In this document: positions 37,925 to 49,501 of the stretch, piece by piece | Numbering within the stretch: the stretch's first letter is position 1 | How the letters are laid out: the number at the start of each line of letters is the position of its first letter | NCBI RefSeq assembly: GCF_001691555.1 | Contig: NZ_MAYN01000006.1 | Coordinates: 62,001 to 126,000, forward strand | Direction of reading: 5' to 3' | DNA from: Pantoea eucrina | Lineage (GTDB): Bacteria > Pseudomonadota > Gammaproteobacteria > Enterobacterales > Enterobacteriaceae | DNA length: 64,000 nucleotides | Made by a program: the position numbers and the translations under genes | The notes under the pieces: generated by a model | What the model was told of the DNA's origin: nothing | Databases searched by the model: none | Seen by the model: only the letters and a program-made list of their open reading frames with translations

Positions 37925-37949
37925 AAAGCGTAAATTTATCTTACGCTTT
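37925..37949. terminator. Stem-loop between the chemoreceptor and traT
   Basis: Perfect 9-bp arms AAAGCGTAA/TTACGCTTT with a 7-nt loop and no T-run. It may end the chemoreceptor transcript or be a regulatory site for traT. Confidence 0.4.
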
Positions 37950-38059
37950 GCCGATATTCCTCCCTGCCACCTTAGCGCAAACCGGTACGTTTGCGCCTGT
38001 TTTACAGGTGTGCTGCGGGCAAGAGTGCGCCGCAGTTAATTCTTCTCAGGGAGCAGTAA

Positions 38060-38791
38060 ATGAACCATCGTAAACCCCTGGTGGCGGCCGTCGTCGCCTC
38101 CTGCATCGTTCTTTCCGGCTGCAGCGCCATGACTACCGCCATCAAAAAGCGCAATCTTGAAGTTAAAACGCAGATGAGCCAGACGGTATGGCTTGAGCCT
38201 TCCAGTCAGAAAACGGTCTATCTGCAGGTGCGTAATACCTCTGACAAAGATATGAGCGATCTGCAGTCGCTGCTGGCGCAGGACCTGCAGGCTAAAGGGT
38301 ATACTGTCACATCCTCGCCCGATACCGCGTTCTACTGGATTCAGGCTAACGTGCTGAAAGCGGAAAAAATGGATCTGCGCCAGTCGCAAGGCTTCCTGGC
38401 GACCGGCTATGAAGGCGCGGTTACCGGTGCAGCGCTGGGTGCCGGCATTACGGCCTATAACGGTAACTCGGGTGGTGCGATGCTTGGCGTCGGTCTGGCC
38501 GCAGGCCTGGCAGGAATGGCAGCCGATGCGCTGATTGAAGATGTTAACTTCACCATGGTGACCGATCTGCAGATCTCCGAACGCAGTAAAAACGCCGTGA
38601 CCACTGACAACATTGCCGCACTGCGTCAGGGCACATCGGGCATTAAGTTGCAGACCAGCAGCGAAGAGGGCAACCGCATGAAGTATCAGACGCGCGTGGT
38701 GTCCAACGCCAACAAGGTCAATCTCAAGTTTGAAGAAGCGAAGCCGGTGCTGGAAGCGCAGCTGGCGAAATCCGTGGCAGGCATCATGTAA
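38060..38791 (+). CDS. traT: TraT, outer-membrane surface-exclusion / complement-resistance lipoprotein
   Basis: 243 residues. The lipobox VLSGC ends the signal peptide. The TraT features [30 protein letters not shown] and the Gly-rich membrane segment are present, with the expected length. TraT blocks entry of related plasmids into the cell and gives serum resistance. No other tra gene is nearby, so it stands alone as cargo here. Plasmid origin of the window is supported by it. Confidence 0.92.
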   Translation: MNHRKPLVAAVVASCIVLSGCSAMTTAIKKRNLEVKTQMSQTVWLEPSSQKTVYLQVRNTSDKDMSDLQSLLAQDLQAKGYTVTSSPDTAFYWIQANVLKAEKMDLRQSQGFLATGYEGAVTGAALGAGITAYNGNSGGAMLGVGLAAGLAGMAADALIEDVNFTMVTDLQISERSKNAVTTDNIAALRQGTSGIKLQTSSEEGNRMKYQTRVVSNANKVNLKFEEAKPVLEAQLAKSVAGIM

Positions 38792-40802
<2,011 letters not shown>

Positions 40803-40823
40803 CCCTGTCTGGAGAGTTATTGC

Positions 40824-41846
40824 ATGCTGAATATTGATAAAAACACGGTGGATTTCCTGGTAACTGAAAATATGGTCAGTGAAGTGGAGAAGGTGCTTGA
40901 GAAAGACGTTCCCCGCGTACATGCCATTGTTGATGAAATGATCGGGCGTGGCGTATATCGCATTTACTTTGTCGCCTGCGGTTCCCCGCTGAATGCAGCG
41001 CAGACGGCAAAGCATCTCGCAGATCGTTTCTCCGGCCTTCAGGTATACGCGCTTTCTGGCTGGGAATTCTGTGATAACACCCCGCATCGACTGGACTCAC
41101 GCTGTGCGGTAATCGGAGTCTCTGATTACGGTAAAACTGAGGAGGTCATTCAGGCGCTTGAGCTGGGCGCAGCGTGTGGCGCGCTGACCGCCGCCTTTAC
41201 CAAACGTACAGACAGTCCTGTTAATCAGGCTGCTCAGCATGTGGTGGCGTATGAAGCAGACTGCATCTGGGAAATCCATCTGCTGCTGTGCTACAGCGTG
41301 GTGCTGGAGATGATTACGCGCCTCGCGCCGCATACCGAAATCGGCAAAATCAAAAACGATCTGCGCAAACTTCCGCAGGCGCTCGGGCATCTGGTGCGCA
41401 CCTGGGAGGAAAAAGGACGTCAGCTTGGCGAACAGGCCTCGCAGTGGCCGATGATCTATACCGTTGCCGCCGGTCCGCTGCGTCCGCTGAGTTATAAAGA
41501 GGGGATTGTGACGCTGATGGAGTTTACCTGGACCCATGGCTCAGTGATCGAGAGCGGCGAGTTTCGTCACGGCCCGCTGGAAATCGTTGAGCCGGGCGTT
41601 CCGTTTCTGTTCCTGCTGGGTAATGACGAGAGTCGTCACACCACGGAGCGCGCCATCCGTTTCGTGCGTGAGCGTACCGATAACGTGATTGTGATCGACT
41701 ATGCCGACATCGCTCAGGGACTACACCCGTGGCTCGCGCCGTTCCTGATGTTCGTTCCGATGGAGTGGCTCTGTTACTACCTCTCTATTTACAAAGATCA
41801 CAACCCGGACGATCGCCGTTACTACGGTGGCCTCGTCGAATATTAA
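40824..41846 (+). CDS. frlB: FrlB, fructoselysine-6-phosphate deglycase
   Basis: 340 residues with two SIS sugar-isomerase domains (GSPLNAAQTAKHLADRF; AAGPLRPLSYKEGIV). The C-terminus YYLSIYKDHNPDDRRYYGGLVEY is typical. It cleaves fructoselysine 6-phosphate to glucose 6-phosphate and lysine in the cytoplasm. GAGAGT ribosome site. It is followed by a 10-bp perfect stem-loop (41852-41877) and then the frlC remnant. Confidence 0.93.
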   Translation: MLNIDKNTVDFLVTENMVSEVEKVLEKDVPRVHAIVDEMIGRGVYRIYFVACGSPLNAAQTAKHLADRFSGLQVYALSGWEFCDNTPHRLDSRCAVIGVSDYGKTEEVIQALELGAACGALTAAFTKRTDSPVNQAAQHVVAYEADCIWEIHLLLCYSVVLEMITRLAPHTEIGKIKNDLRKLPQALGHLVRTWEEKGRQLGEQASQWPMIYTVAAGPLRPLSYKEGIVTLMEFTWTHGSVIESGEFRHGPLEIVEPGVPFLFLLGNDESRHTTERAIRFVRERTDNVIVIDYADIAQGLHPWLAPFLMFVPMEWLCYYLSIYKDHNPDDRRYYGGLVEY

Positions 41847-41851
41847 TCTCC

Positions 41852-41877
41852 TGCCCGGCCTCTATACAGGCCGGGCA
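41852..41877. repeat. Intercistronic stem-loop between frlB and frlD
   Basis: Perfect 10-bp arms TGCCCGGCCT/AGGCCGGGCA with a 6-nt loop and no T-run, just after the frlB stop. It probably stabilises the frlAB transcript end or lowers downstream expression rather than acting as a full terminator. Confidence 0.6.
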
Positions 41878-41897
41878 GCACAGCAAGGAACAGAGAG

Positions 41898-41993
41898 ATG
41901 AAAACGGGTAGGGTTGCCTGCGAACATCAGCGTTTAGCGCTGGCGCAGGTCTATTGCACTATGAGCGCGCCGCTCTCACAGGAGGGACAATGA
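41898..41993 (+). pseudogene. frlC: frlC remnant (fructoselysine 3-epimerase), internally deleted
   Basis: In the place where E. coli has frlC, a ribosome-site-led ATG opens a 31-codon frame, [20 protein letters not shown].... Its start matches the FrlC N-terminus (MKTG...C.HQRL). Nearly all of the roughly 275-codon gene is missing. The frame stays open and its TGA overlaps the frlD ATG, so translational coupling to frlD is kept. FrlC interconverts psicoselysine and fructoselysine, so this operon should use fructoselysine but not psicoselysine. Confidence 0.72.
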
Positions 41994-42775
41994 AACGTCT
42001 GGCAACGGTAGGCGATAATTGCGTAGATATCTATCCTCAGCTGGGTAAAGCGTTTTCCGGGGGCAACGCTGTTAACGTGGCGGTTTACAGCACGCGTTAC
42101 GGGATGCAGCCCGCCTGCGTCAGTTGGGTAGGGGAGGACGATTACGGTGCCATGCTGCGTCGCGACCTTGCGCAGCATGGCGTGGATATTTCCCGTCTGC
42201 GAGTGATGCCCGGTGTCACAGCGCAAACCCAGGTGGAGCTGCAGAATAACGATCGCCTTCTCGGTGATTATACCGAAGGTGTAATGGCAGACTTTCGCGT
42301 CGGTGAGCAGGAGCTGGCGTGGCTGATGGAGTTCGACATTATCCACTCTGCCATTTGGGGGCATGCAGAGTCCGCTTTTCCTGCACTGAAGGCGGCGGGC
42401 AAAATTCTGTCTTTTGATTTTGCCGATAAATGGGAAAGTCCGCTGTGGCACACACTACCGGAACATCTTGATTTTGTTTTTGCTTCGGCAAATAAAGATA
42501 ATCCGTGGTTGCGCGACCGGCTGCAGAGCGTGGTGCAGTGTGGCGCGGGTGTGGCGATCGCCACGCTGGGAGAAAATGGCAGCCTGGCGTGGGATGGCAC
42601 GCAGTTCTGGCTGATACCGCCGCAGCGCGTCGAAGTAGTGGATACCATGGGGGCCGGGGATTCCTACATCGCCGGGTTCCTGTGCGCTATCGCTAACGGG
42701 CTGCCGCTCCAGAACGCCATGAAACAGGGTACCCGGTGTGCTGCACGCACCATTGGCTACCATGGTGCGTGGTAA
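41990..42775 (+). CDS. frlD: FrlD, fructoselysine 6-kinase
   Basis: 261-residue PfkB-family sugar kinase, start ATG at 41990 with GGAGG 4 nt before it. [31 protein letters not shown] and the C-terminal PfkB signature [14 protein letters not shown] with the catalytic Asp are intact. It phosphorylates fructoselysine before FrlB cleaves it. Its start overlaps the frlC remnant's stop. Confidence 0.93.
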   Translation: MKRLATVGDNCVDIYPQLGKAFSGGNAVNVAVYSTRYGMQPACVSWVGEDDYGAMLRRDLAQHGVDISRLRVMPGVTAQTQVELQNNDRLLGDYTEGVMADFRVGEQELAWLMEFDIIHSAIWGHAESAFPALKAAGKILSFDFADKWESPLWHTLPEHLDFVFASANKDNPWLRDRLQSVVQCGAGVAIATLGENGSLAWDGTQFWLIPPQRVEVVDTMGAGDSYIAGFLCAIANGLPLQNAMKQGTRCAARTIGYHGAW

Positions 42776-42780
42776 GCGCC

Positions 42781-42812
42781 GGCGCTGGCGTAACATTACT
42801 CGTGCCAGCGCC
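42781..42812. repeat. Stem-loop between frlD and frlR
   Basis: Perfect 9-bp arms GGCGCTGGC/GCCAGCGCC with a 14-nt loop and no T-run. Probably a partial terminator or transcript stabiliser. Confidence 0.5.
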
Positions 42813-42876
42813 TGTTACTCATCCGGAAACGCTCATATAATCAACCCCACTCCTTTTACAACATCAGGGTCGATTC

Positions 42877-43611
42877 ATGCCAGCTACGGAGCGCTACTCC
42901 CATCAACTCCTTTACGCCACTGTGCGCCAGCGCCTGCTGGATGATATCGCGCAGGGAGTCTACCGGGCTGGTCAGCAGATCCCGACTGAAAGCGAGTTGT
43001 GCACGCTCTATAACGTCAGCCGCATTACCATTCGCAAAGCGATCAGCGATCTGGTCAACGACGGCGTGCTGCAGCGCTGGCAGGGCAAAGGCACCTTTGT
43101 ACAGAGTAAAAAAGTTGAGAATGCGCTGCTGACGGTAAGTGGTTTCACTGACTTTGGCGTGTCCCAGGGTAAGCCAACCCGGGAAGAGGTTATCGAACAG
43201 GAGCGCATCAGTGCCGATCCATTCTGCGAACGGCTGAATATACCAGGTGGCGGCGAAATTTTTCGCCTGATGCGGGTCATGTATCTCGACGATGAGCCGC
43301 TGTTTATCGACAGCTCCTGGATCCCGCTTTCCCGTTATCCGGCCTTTGACGAAATTTATACCGCAGGCGCCTCGACTTATAAGCTGCTTCAGGAAAAATT
43401 CGACACCCGCGTGGTGAGTGATAAAAAAACCATCGATATTTTTATGGCCACCAAAGCTGAGGCCCAAAGGCTGAAGTGTGAACTGGGCGAGCCGCTGTTC
43501 CGCATCAGCAAAATCGCTTTCGATCAGAATGCGAAACCGGTGCACTATTCGGAGCTATTCTGCCGCGCCAACCGGGTCAGCCTGACTATTGATAACCAGC
43601 GCCAGAAATGA
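42877..43611 (+). CDS. frlR: FrlR, GntR-family repressor of the frl operon
   Basis: 244 residues. The N-terminal winged helix (YRAGQQIPTESELCTLYNVSRITIRKAISDLVNDGVLQRWQGKGTFVQ) is of the HutC/GntR subfamily. The C-terminal UTRA ligand domain ends LFCRANRVSLTIDN. Matches E. coli FrlR closely by inspection. It lies last in the frl locus, 101 bp after frlD, and probably represses frlA transcription until fructoselysine 6-phosphate is present. Confidence 0.92.
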   Translation: MPATERYSHQLLYATVRQRLLDDIAQGVYRAGQQIPTESELCTLYNVSRITIRKAISDLVNDGVLQRWQGKGTFVQSKKVENALLTVSGFTDFGVSQGKPTREEVIEQERISADPFCERLNIPGGGEIFRLMRVMYLDDEPLFIDSSWIPLSRYPAFDEIYTAGASTYKLLQEKFDTRVVSDKKTIDIFMATKAEAQRLKCELGEPLFRISKIAFDQNAKPVHYSELFCRANRVSLTIDNQRQK

Positions 43612-43763
43612 AAAAGAGAACCGAAGCCCTCTTAACGGTTCCTGTCGCCGGATTATTTAAAACCGCATGCCGCTCATGTCCTGAGCGGCCCTTGTGCTCA
43701 AGCATCAGCAGCGCAGGATATTTCTGCTTATCAGTCAGGCGAGCTGTAACCCTTCTCGCCGTT

Positions 43764-44447
43764 TTATCCCCGCCTGTCTGCCGCAATGATCTGTTCTGCT
43801 ATCGCCTGTAAATCGGGCCCGCAGATATCGGGCTGTTCGCCCAGCAACAGCGGCGCGTTACCGGCGCGGGTGAGCAGGGCGCCTTTCCAGCCACAGGCCA
43901 TGGCACCAATAATATCCCAGGCGTGCGTGGCTATCATTCTGAGCGCAGCAGGAGGCCGATCCAGCGCCTGACTGACACTCCCATAAGCGGCAGCGGCAGG
44001 TTTGAAACAGCCGCTCAGCTCAACAGAGAACTGTTGTGAAAAAAATGGTGCCAGTCCGGATTGCGCCAGCACTTTTTTGCCCGCTTTTGCCGATGAGTTC
44101 GTGAACGTCACCATTTCAAAACCCGCAGTACGAAGTTTTTCCAGCGCGGGCTGCGCATCAGGATGAGCGGGTAACGCCGCCATCTCCTCCTGAAACTGCG
44201 TTATCTGTGCTGAAGTGAGCGCTGTACTGCGGATGGTGGCTACCATTTTCAACACGGCAACCGCCAGTTCACCAAATGGCACATAGCGTCCGCTTAAGGT
44301 GAGCGTCTGGGAGTAGAGGATCTGTTCTGCAAACCACTGACGCATGACCTGCGTATCGCCAAACGTGTTCAGAAAAAAATCATCCAGATAGGTCAGATCG
44401 AGCAGCGTTTCATTAACATCAAATACCAGCAGGGTGCTCTCTTTCAT
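43764..44447 (-). CDS. Haloacid dehalogenase-type HAD hydrolase
   Basis: 227 residues. Nucleophile Asp in VFDVNETLLDL (motif I), TFTNSSAKAG (motif II), Lys in GCFKPAAAAYGSV (motif III), and THAWDIIGAMACGW (motif IV). This is the pattern of type II (S)-2-haloacid dehalogenases, although many relatives act on phosphates. It is convergent with frlR. Confidence 0.85.
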   Translation of the reverse strand: MKESTLLVFDVNETLLDLTYLDDFFLNTFGDTQVMRQWFAEQILYSQTLTLSGRYVPFGELAVAVLKMVATIRSTALTSAQITQFQEEMAALPAHPDAQPALEKLRTAGFEMVTFTNSSAKAGKKVLAQSGLAPFFSQQFSVELSGCFKPAAAAYGSVSQALDRPPAALRMIATHAWDIIGAMACGWKGALLTRAGNAPLLLGEQPDICGPDLQAIAEQIIAADRRG

Positions 44448-44499
44448 TATTATCTGCGTACCTTTTTTGCATAAAACGTATTGCTGCAGAGCATAACGT

Positions 44500-44524
44500 G
44501 CGGGCTGCCAGAGGCGCAGCCCGC
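44500..44524 (-). terminator. Possible terminator of amyA
   Basis: Perfect 9-bp GC stem GCGGGCTGC/GCAGCCCGC with a 7-nt loop, 8 bp after the amylase stop. T-poor, so only moderate confidence. Confidence 0.5.
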
Positions 44525-44531
44525 GCGGATA

Positions 44532-46010
44532 TCACTCAATAACCCAGACGCTGACGCTGCCGCCGTTGCAGGTGAATACCGCTTCACCCTGTTCGTTGGT
44601 GGTGATCGTCTCGTCGCGATTGTCAAGGAAATCGCGCCAGTTTTTGCCGGCGTAATTCTCTCCCAGCGTCAGCGTTTTCTCTCCGCTGTCGCCGTTAGAC
44701 ATCACAACCACGCAGCCTGGCTCATCTTCCGTGCCGCTGCGACTGAACGCGATGCAGTTGGGGTGATCAAACCACAGCGTCTGCACCCCGTGTGCAAAAC
44801 GCTGGCGCGCAATCATCAGCCGATCGAGCTTGTCGATCACCGGCATCTCAACGTTATGCGTTTCGCCATCGCTGCCGGTGTCCTCATAGCTGGCGCCGTA
44901 GAGATCCGGATAGAACACGCACGGCACACCGTTTTCACGCAGTAAAATCAGCGCATAGGCGAGCGGCTTGAACCAGGCCTCTACCGGCGCTTCAAGCGCC
45001 TGCAGCGGCTGAGTATCGTGGTTAGCAACGATAGTGACGGCGTGGAACGGATCGGCTTCTACCAGCGTACCGGAGAAAATCTGGCTCATGTCGTAACTGC
45101 TGCCCTGCTTAGAGGCTTCATGAAACTTCATATGCAGTGGCGCATCGAACAGCAGCGTTTTGCCCTCAACCTGATTGATATACTGCTGCAGTTTATCCAG
45201 CTCAAAAGACCAGTACTCCGCCACGATAAACAGCGGCTTTTCAGAGACCTCCTGTACATGGTCAATCCACTCTTTGTAGAACCAGGCCGGAATATGTTTA
45301 ACCGCATCGAGACGGAATCCGTCGCACTGGGTGGTTTCCATCATCCAGCGCGCCCAGTATTTGATTTCCTCCGTCGCCGAGCGGTTACGGAAATCGATAT
45401 TGGAGCCCATCAGATAATCAAAGTTGCCCAGCTCATTATCAACCTGGTCGTTCCAGCCCTCGCCGGTATAGTCGTTCACAATCTTGAACACGCCATCTTC
45501 ATCGGGATTTTCGATGTGATCAACGCCGCTGAAGCACTTATAGTCCCAGATAAACTTTGAATACTTTCCGGCACGAACCGGGAAGGTGTAGCGCGTCCAG
45601 GCATCACACTCCACCACCTCTTCGTGGATTTGTGAGCGATCCTGTTCGTCGACCCGGTTGACCAGAATGCGCTCTTTCTCATCCGCGCCCATTTTGTGGT
45701 TAACCACCACATCCATCAGCACCGCAATCTGATGCTGATGAAGCGTTTCAATCGCCGTATGGAGCTGCGCTTTGTCGCCATATTTAGTGGCAACGGTACC
45801 TTTCTGATCAAACTCACCCAGGTCAAACAGATCGTAAGTGTCATAGCCGACTGAACTGCCGCCTGAAGCACCTTTATAGGCTGGTGGCAGCCAGATCATA
45901 TTGATACCCGATTCGCTCATATGCGCTGCCCGTTCGGCCAGCTCAGGCCAGAGCTGGCCGCCTTCGGGGTAATACCAGTGAAATGCCTGTAACAGGGTTG
46001 GATTTTTCAT
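44532..46010 (-). CDS. amyA: AmyA, cytoplasmic alpha-amylase
   Basis: 492 residues from [18 protein letters not shown], without a signal peptide, as in E. coli AmyA (about 495). GH13 regions: DVVVNHK (I), [10 protein letters not shown] with nucleophile Asp (II), IVAEYW with acid/base Glu (III), and VANHDTQ (IV). It hydrolyses intracellular maltodextrins and glycogen. The longer frame to 46082 is not needed. Confidence 0.93.
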   Translation of the reverse strand: MKNPTLLQAFHWYYPEGGQLWPELAERAAHMSESGINMIWLPPAYKGASGGSSVGYDTYDLFDLGEFDQKGTVATKYGDKAQLHTAIETLHQHQIAVLMDVVVNHKMGADEKERILVNRVDEQDRSQIHEEVVECDAWTRYTFPVRAGKYSKFIWDYKCFSGVDHIENPDEDGVFKIVNDYTGEGWNDQVDNELGNFDYLMGSNIDFRNRSATEEIKYWARWMMETTQCDGFRLDAVKHIPAWFYKEWIDHVQEVSEKPLFIVAEYWSFELDKLQQYINQVEGKTLLFDAPLHMKFHEASKQGSSYDMSQIFSGTLVEADPFHAVTIVANHDTQPLQALEAPVEAWFKPLAYALILLRENGVPCVFYPDLYGASYEDTGSDGETHNVEMPVIDKLDRLMIARQRFAHGVQTLWFDHPNCIAFSRSGTEDEPGCVVVMSNGDSGEKTLTLGENYAGKNWRDFLDNRDETITTNEQGEAVFTCNGGSVSVWVIE

Positions 46011-46210
46011 CGCCGGGCTCCGTTTATAGTCAAAAGAATTATGGAGCGGGAATGGAAAAGCGCGCGAATATTCAGCGGCCACCGCACTTTTTGCTGTTGC
46101 AACAGCAGGACCGGCACGGGATGTGCATTACTCTTAAAAACAGGCCAGCCGCTTTGCAGCGGCGTTTTTTAATTTATGCTGACCCCGCCATTTGCTAATG
46201 CGGAACGCAC

Positions 46211-46780
46211 ATGACCCGATATTTCTCTTTCTGTTCGCTTATTGTTCTCGCCTCTCTGTGCGTAACGCAGGGAGTGCATGCGGATACGCCCAGGGCGCCG
46301 CTCGTTGCCGGCTACGGTAAGCTTTATGACACCCCTGACGCGGCTTTTAAGCCTGACAGTACGCAGCACTACAAGCTGGTTTTTAAAGTGAGCGAGGCGG
46401 CCAGCAATGCAGCAGATATCAATCCCGGCCTGAATGAGGTGGCACGCGTCATCAATCTTTATGGCCGTTCCGGCGTGCCGGCTAATCAGCTGGACGCCGT
46501 GGTGGCGGTTAACGGCGGTGCCACGCCCGCTATGCTGGATGAGCAGCACTACCGGAAGCTGTTTGGCGCGGCTAATCCTAACCTGCAGCTGATAAAAGCG
46601 CTGAACGATGCGGGTGTAAAAGTGACGCTGTGCAGTCAGGCGCTGGCCTGGCATCATTACGATCCGCGCTGGGTCGCGTCCCCCGTGATCCGCACTCCTT
46701 CAGCGCTGACGACGCTGACCACGCTGCAGAACCAGGGTTATGCGCTGCTGGATACGCAGGGGGCCGGACAGGTTGAATAA
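46211..46780 (+). CDS. Periplasmic DsrE-like protein
   Basis: 189 residues. Signal peptide ends GVHA|DTPRAP. The mature part has the DsrE/DsrF-type alpha/beta pattern (YKLVFKVSEAASNAADINPGLNEVARVINLYGRSGV, LDAVVAVNGGATPAMLD, LIKALNDAGVKVTLCSQAL) with a Cys at the position usual for this family. Such exported DsrE proteins are of uncertain function, possibly sulphur-carrier related. Confidence 0.8.
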   Translation: MTRYFSFCSLIVLASLCVTQGVHADTPRAPLVAGYGKLYDTPDAAFKPDSTQHYKLVFKVSEAASNAADINPGLNEVARVINLYGRSGVPANQLDAVVAVNGGATPAMLDEQHYRKLFGAANPNLQLIKALNDAGVKVTLCSQALAWHHYDPRWVASPVIRTPSALTTLTTLQNQGYALLDTQGAGQVE

Positions 46781-46828
46781 TCCCTGCTGATTGATGCTGG
46801 AGATGGATTATGCGGATAAAATAGAGAT

Positions 46829-47266
46829 TCAGGTACGCTCAGTGCTGGCCTGACAGGCGACTACCTCAATCAGCTCAAACTCTTCAGTCACCAGCTCCAT
46901 ACGTTCATCAAAAACGCCACTGTTTTCAAAGAAGCGCTGGTGCTCCTGACGCCAGTAGCGGAGGCTCAGATCGCCTTCACCCTCTTTACGGGCAAACGCT
47001 TCGGTGACGTCGCAGAAGCGTATCAGCTGCAGACTGACGATGCGGACCACGCAAACCGGCTGATTGCGGCCGTCGAGGACGATGCTGTAGCGGCCCACAG
47101 TTGGCGCTTCAGCATCGTTCTGAAAAGCAGCCAGCGAACTGCAGGTGGCGGTTTTCCTGCCCTCTGTAATCAGTTTCGCCAGCGTATCTGCCAGGGCAGG
47201 GGAATCACCAAACGTCCAGCTCAGCGCCTGCGGGTATTTCGCTTTAAGTGCAGCTATCTCAGTCAT
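46829..47266 (-). CDS. ASCH-domain protein
   Basis: 145 residues from MTEIAALKAKYPQALSWTFGDSP, with AGGAG before the ATG. ASCH features: GRKTATCSSLAAF near the N-terminus, VGRYSIVLDGRNQPVCVVRI, and the C-terminal WRQEHQRFFE. ASCH proteins bind RNA or nucleosides; relatives such as YqfB hydrolyse acetylcytidine. The specific role is unknown. Confidence 0.83.
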   Translation of the reverse strand: MTEIAALKAKYPQALSWTFGDSPALADTLAKLITEGRKTATCSSLAAFQNDAEAPTVGRYSIVLDGRNQPVCVVRIVSLQLIRFCDVTEAFARKEGEGDLSLRYWRQEHQRFFENSGVFDERMELVTEEFELIEVVACQASTERT

Positions 47267-47377
47267 ATTGACTCCTTTCAGGTGTTCAGAGTGACAGTCA
47301 CAACAGGTGGTTCTGACAGGGTGGCATAAATTCATTAACACCAGCCATTTTCGGGTTATTCACAGCACCAGAGCAAT

Positions 47378-47404
47378 AAAAAAGAGGAGCCAGGCTCCTC
47401 TTTT
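47378..47404 (-). terminator. Terminator of betT
   Basis: 8-bp stem GAGGAGCC/GGCTCCTC flanked by A and T tracts; on the minus strand it is followed by six thymines. It starts 12 bp past the betT stop and can act in both directions. Confidence 0.85.
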
Positions 47405-47416
47405 GTCATGCCGTCA

Positions 47417-49411
47417 CTAACGCACAATGTGCAGGAAGTGCAGGTGCTTCTCATACTGGTCGAGGATATCGTTGATGATCTGCTCCTGATTCCAGCCCAT
47501 CACGTCATAATCCTGGCCGCCCTCTTTGAGGTAGACCACCGCACGGTAATATTTCTGCTCTTCTGCCTTGTCGCTGGCTGACATACCCGCCAGCGCAAAA
47601 GCGGGCTGCAGATAGGGGCGCGCGCGGACTTCGTAAACGAAGTTCAGCTCCTGCCCCAGATCCACCTCAAACCGCACGCGATCGTCTTCATCGGCACGGG
47701 TATGCGACGGGGTGTTTTGCTTTGCCAGCTCCTGCTCGACCATCTCCATCGCCGGATAGATCACCTCAGTCATAAAGCGTTTCACCTGCGAGCGCTTCGG
47801 GAAATAGGCGATATTACGTAAACGACGCTGCCACGGAATCGGATTGCGCGCGGCCGTGGGCGCGATGGTCGCAATCTGCTTGCTGTCCCGCTTCCAGGCA
47901 TCGATACGAAGCGCTTTAAGCAACCCGTACATCGACATCAGCAGAATGATGGCAAACGGCAGGGCGCTGGCGATAGTCACAACCTGCAGCGCTTTCATGC
48001 CGCCAGCTAACAGTAAGGTGATGGCTACGACGCCCATCAGCGCGGACCAGAAAATACGCTGCCAGACCGGCGTTTGATCGGTGCCCCCTGACGCGAGCGT
48101 ATCCACCACCATCGCCCCGGAATCCGCGGACGTGACAAAAAAGACCACTACCATGGCGACGGCAATGCAGGAGAGGGCAAAGCTGAAGGGAAAATGCTCC
48201 AGAAAATTAAACAGCGCGAGCGTTTGATCGCTCATCACCGTCTGCGCCAGATCGGTGGCGCCATGCTGCATGATCATCCAGATTGCGCTGTTACCAAAGA
48301 AGGTCATCCAGAGCAGCGTAAAACCCGCCGGCACGAACAGCACGCCGGTGACGAATTCACGGATGGTACGACCGCGCGATACGCGGGCGATAAACATGCC
48401 GACAAAGGGTGACCAGGCCAGCCACCAGCCCCAGTAGAACAGCGTCCAGCCGCCCAGCCACTTACTCGATTTAGGCTCATAGGCATAGAGGTTGAAGGTT
48501 TTTGTCACCAGCTCGGAAAGATAGCCGCCGGTATTCTCTACAAATGACTTCAGCAGCAGGACCGTTGGCCCCAGCGTGCCGACCAGGATCAGCAGCAGCA
48601 CCGCCAGACCAAGGTTTATTTCCGATAAAATACGGATACCTTTGTCCAGTCCGGAGACAACGGACAGTGTCGCCAGGGCGGTGATCACCACAATCAGAAT
48701 CACCTGCATGGTGGCGCTGACCGGTAAACCAAACAGATGATTGAGACCGGCGTTAACCTGCAGTACGCCGTAGCCCAGCGAGGTGGCCACACCCAGCACC
48801 GTACCAATCACCGCAAAAATATCCACGGCGTGGCCCATCCAGCCATAGATGCGGTTACCGATAATCGGATAGAGCGCTGAGCGCAGCGTCAGCGGTAATC
48901 CATGACGATAGCTAAAGAAGGCCAGGATGAGCGCCACAATCGCATATATCGACCAGGCGTGCAGGCCCCAGTGGAAGAACGTGATACGCAACGCTTCCCG
49001 CGCCGCATTGACGGTTTCCGGCTCGCCTGACGGCGGTGCCATGTAGTGCATCACCGGCTCAGCTACGCCGAAAAACATCAGGCCTATCCCCATGCCGGCA
49101 GAAAAAAGCATGGCAAACCAGGAGTGATAACTGAAATCGGGCTCAGCGTGATCGGGCCCGAGTTTGATATCGCCATAGCGCGATATTCCCAGGTAGATCA
49201 CGGTCAGCAAAATCAGCGCAACGGCGAGAATATAAAACCAGCTGGCATTGGCAAACAGCGACGTCTGCAGGGCGGTGAGCTGGGTATCCGCCTGTTCAGG
49301 AAAGAGCGCGGCAAAGGCGACCAGGATAAAAATCAGGGCGGCTGAAGTGAAAAAGACCGGTGGGTTAATCTGACTTCGCTTTTTTTGGATGTCCGTTTCT
49401 GATGTTGGCAT
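47417..49411 (-). CDS. betT: BetT, high-affinity choline transporter (BCCT family)
   Basis: 664 residues with twelve predicted helices. BCCT motif FYWGWWLAWSPFVGMFIARVSRGRTIREF is intact. A long hydrophilic C-terminal tail of about 150 residues fits osmoregulated BetT. Imports choline with protons for conversion to the osmoprotectant glycine betaine. The betIBA genes are not in the window, so oxidation must be encoded elsewhere. Confidence 0.9.
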   Translation of the reverse strand: MPTSETDIQKKRSQINPPVFFTSAALIFILVAFAALFPEQADTQLTALQTSLFANASWFYILAVALILLTVIYLGISRYGDIKLGPDHAEPDFSYHSWFAMLFSAGMGIGLMFFGVAEPVMHYMAPPSGEPETVNAAREALRITFFHWGLHAWSIYAIVALILAFFSYRHGLPLTLRSALYPIIGNRIYGWMGHAVDIFAVIGTVLGVATSLGYGVLQVNAGLNHLFGLPVSATMQVILIVVITALATLSVVSGLDKGIRILSEINLGLAVLLLILVGTLGPTVLLLKSFVENTGGYLSELVTKTFNLYAYEPKSSKWLGGWTLFYWGWWLAWSPFVGMFIARVSRGRTIREFVTGVLFVPAGFTLLWMTFFGNSAIWMIMQHGATDLAQTVMSDQTLALFNFLEHFPFSFALSCIAVAMVVVFFVTSADSGAMVVDTLASGGTDQTPVWQRIFWSALMGVVAITLLLAGGMKALQVVTIASALPFAIILLMSMYGLLKALRIDAWKRDSKQIATIAPTAARNPIPWQRRLRNIAYFPKRSQVKRFMTEVIYPAMEMVEQELAKQNTPSHTRADEDDRVRFEVDLGQELNFVYEVRARPYLQPAFALAGMSASDKAEEQKYYRAVVYLKEGGQDYDVMGWNQEQIINDILDQYEKHLHFLHIVR

Positions 49412-49501
49412 AAGTATCCTGCATAACGTGAATGAAGACCAAATGTAACAATCAGTATGAAAGAGTAAAAGCGAAACGCCAGCAGGTGCTTAAAAACCAG
49501 G

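Noticed and set aside
47844..48437. Plus-strand frames antisense to betT
   Set aside because: Shadows of a conserved membrane-protein gene.
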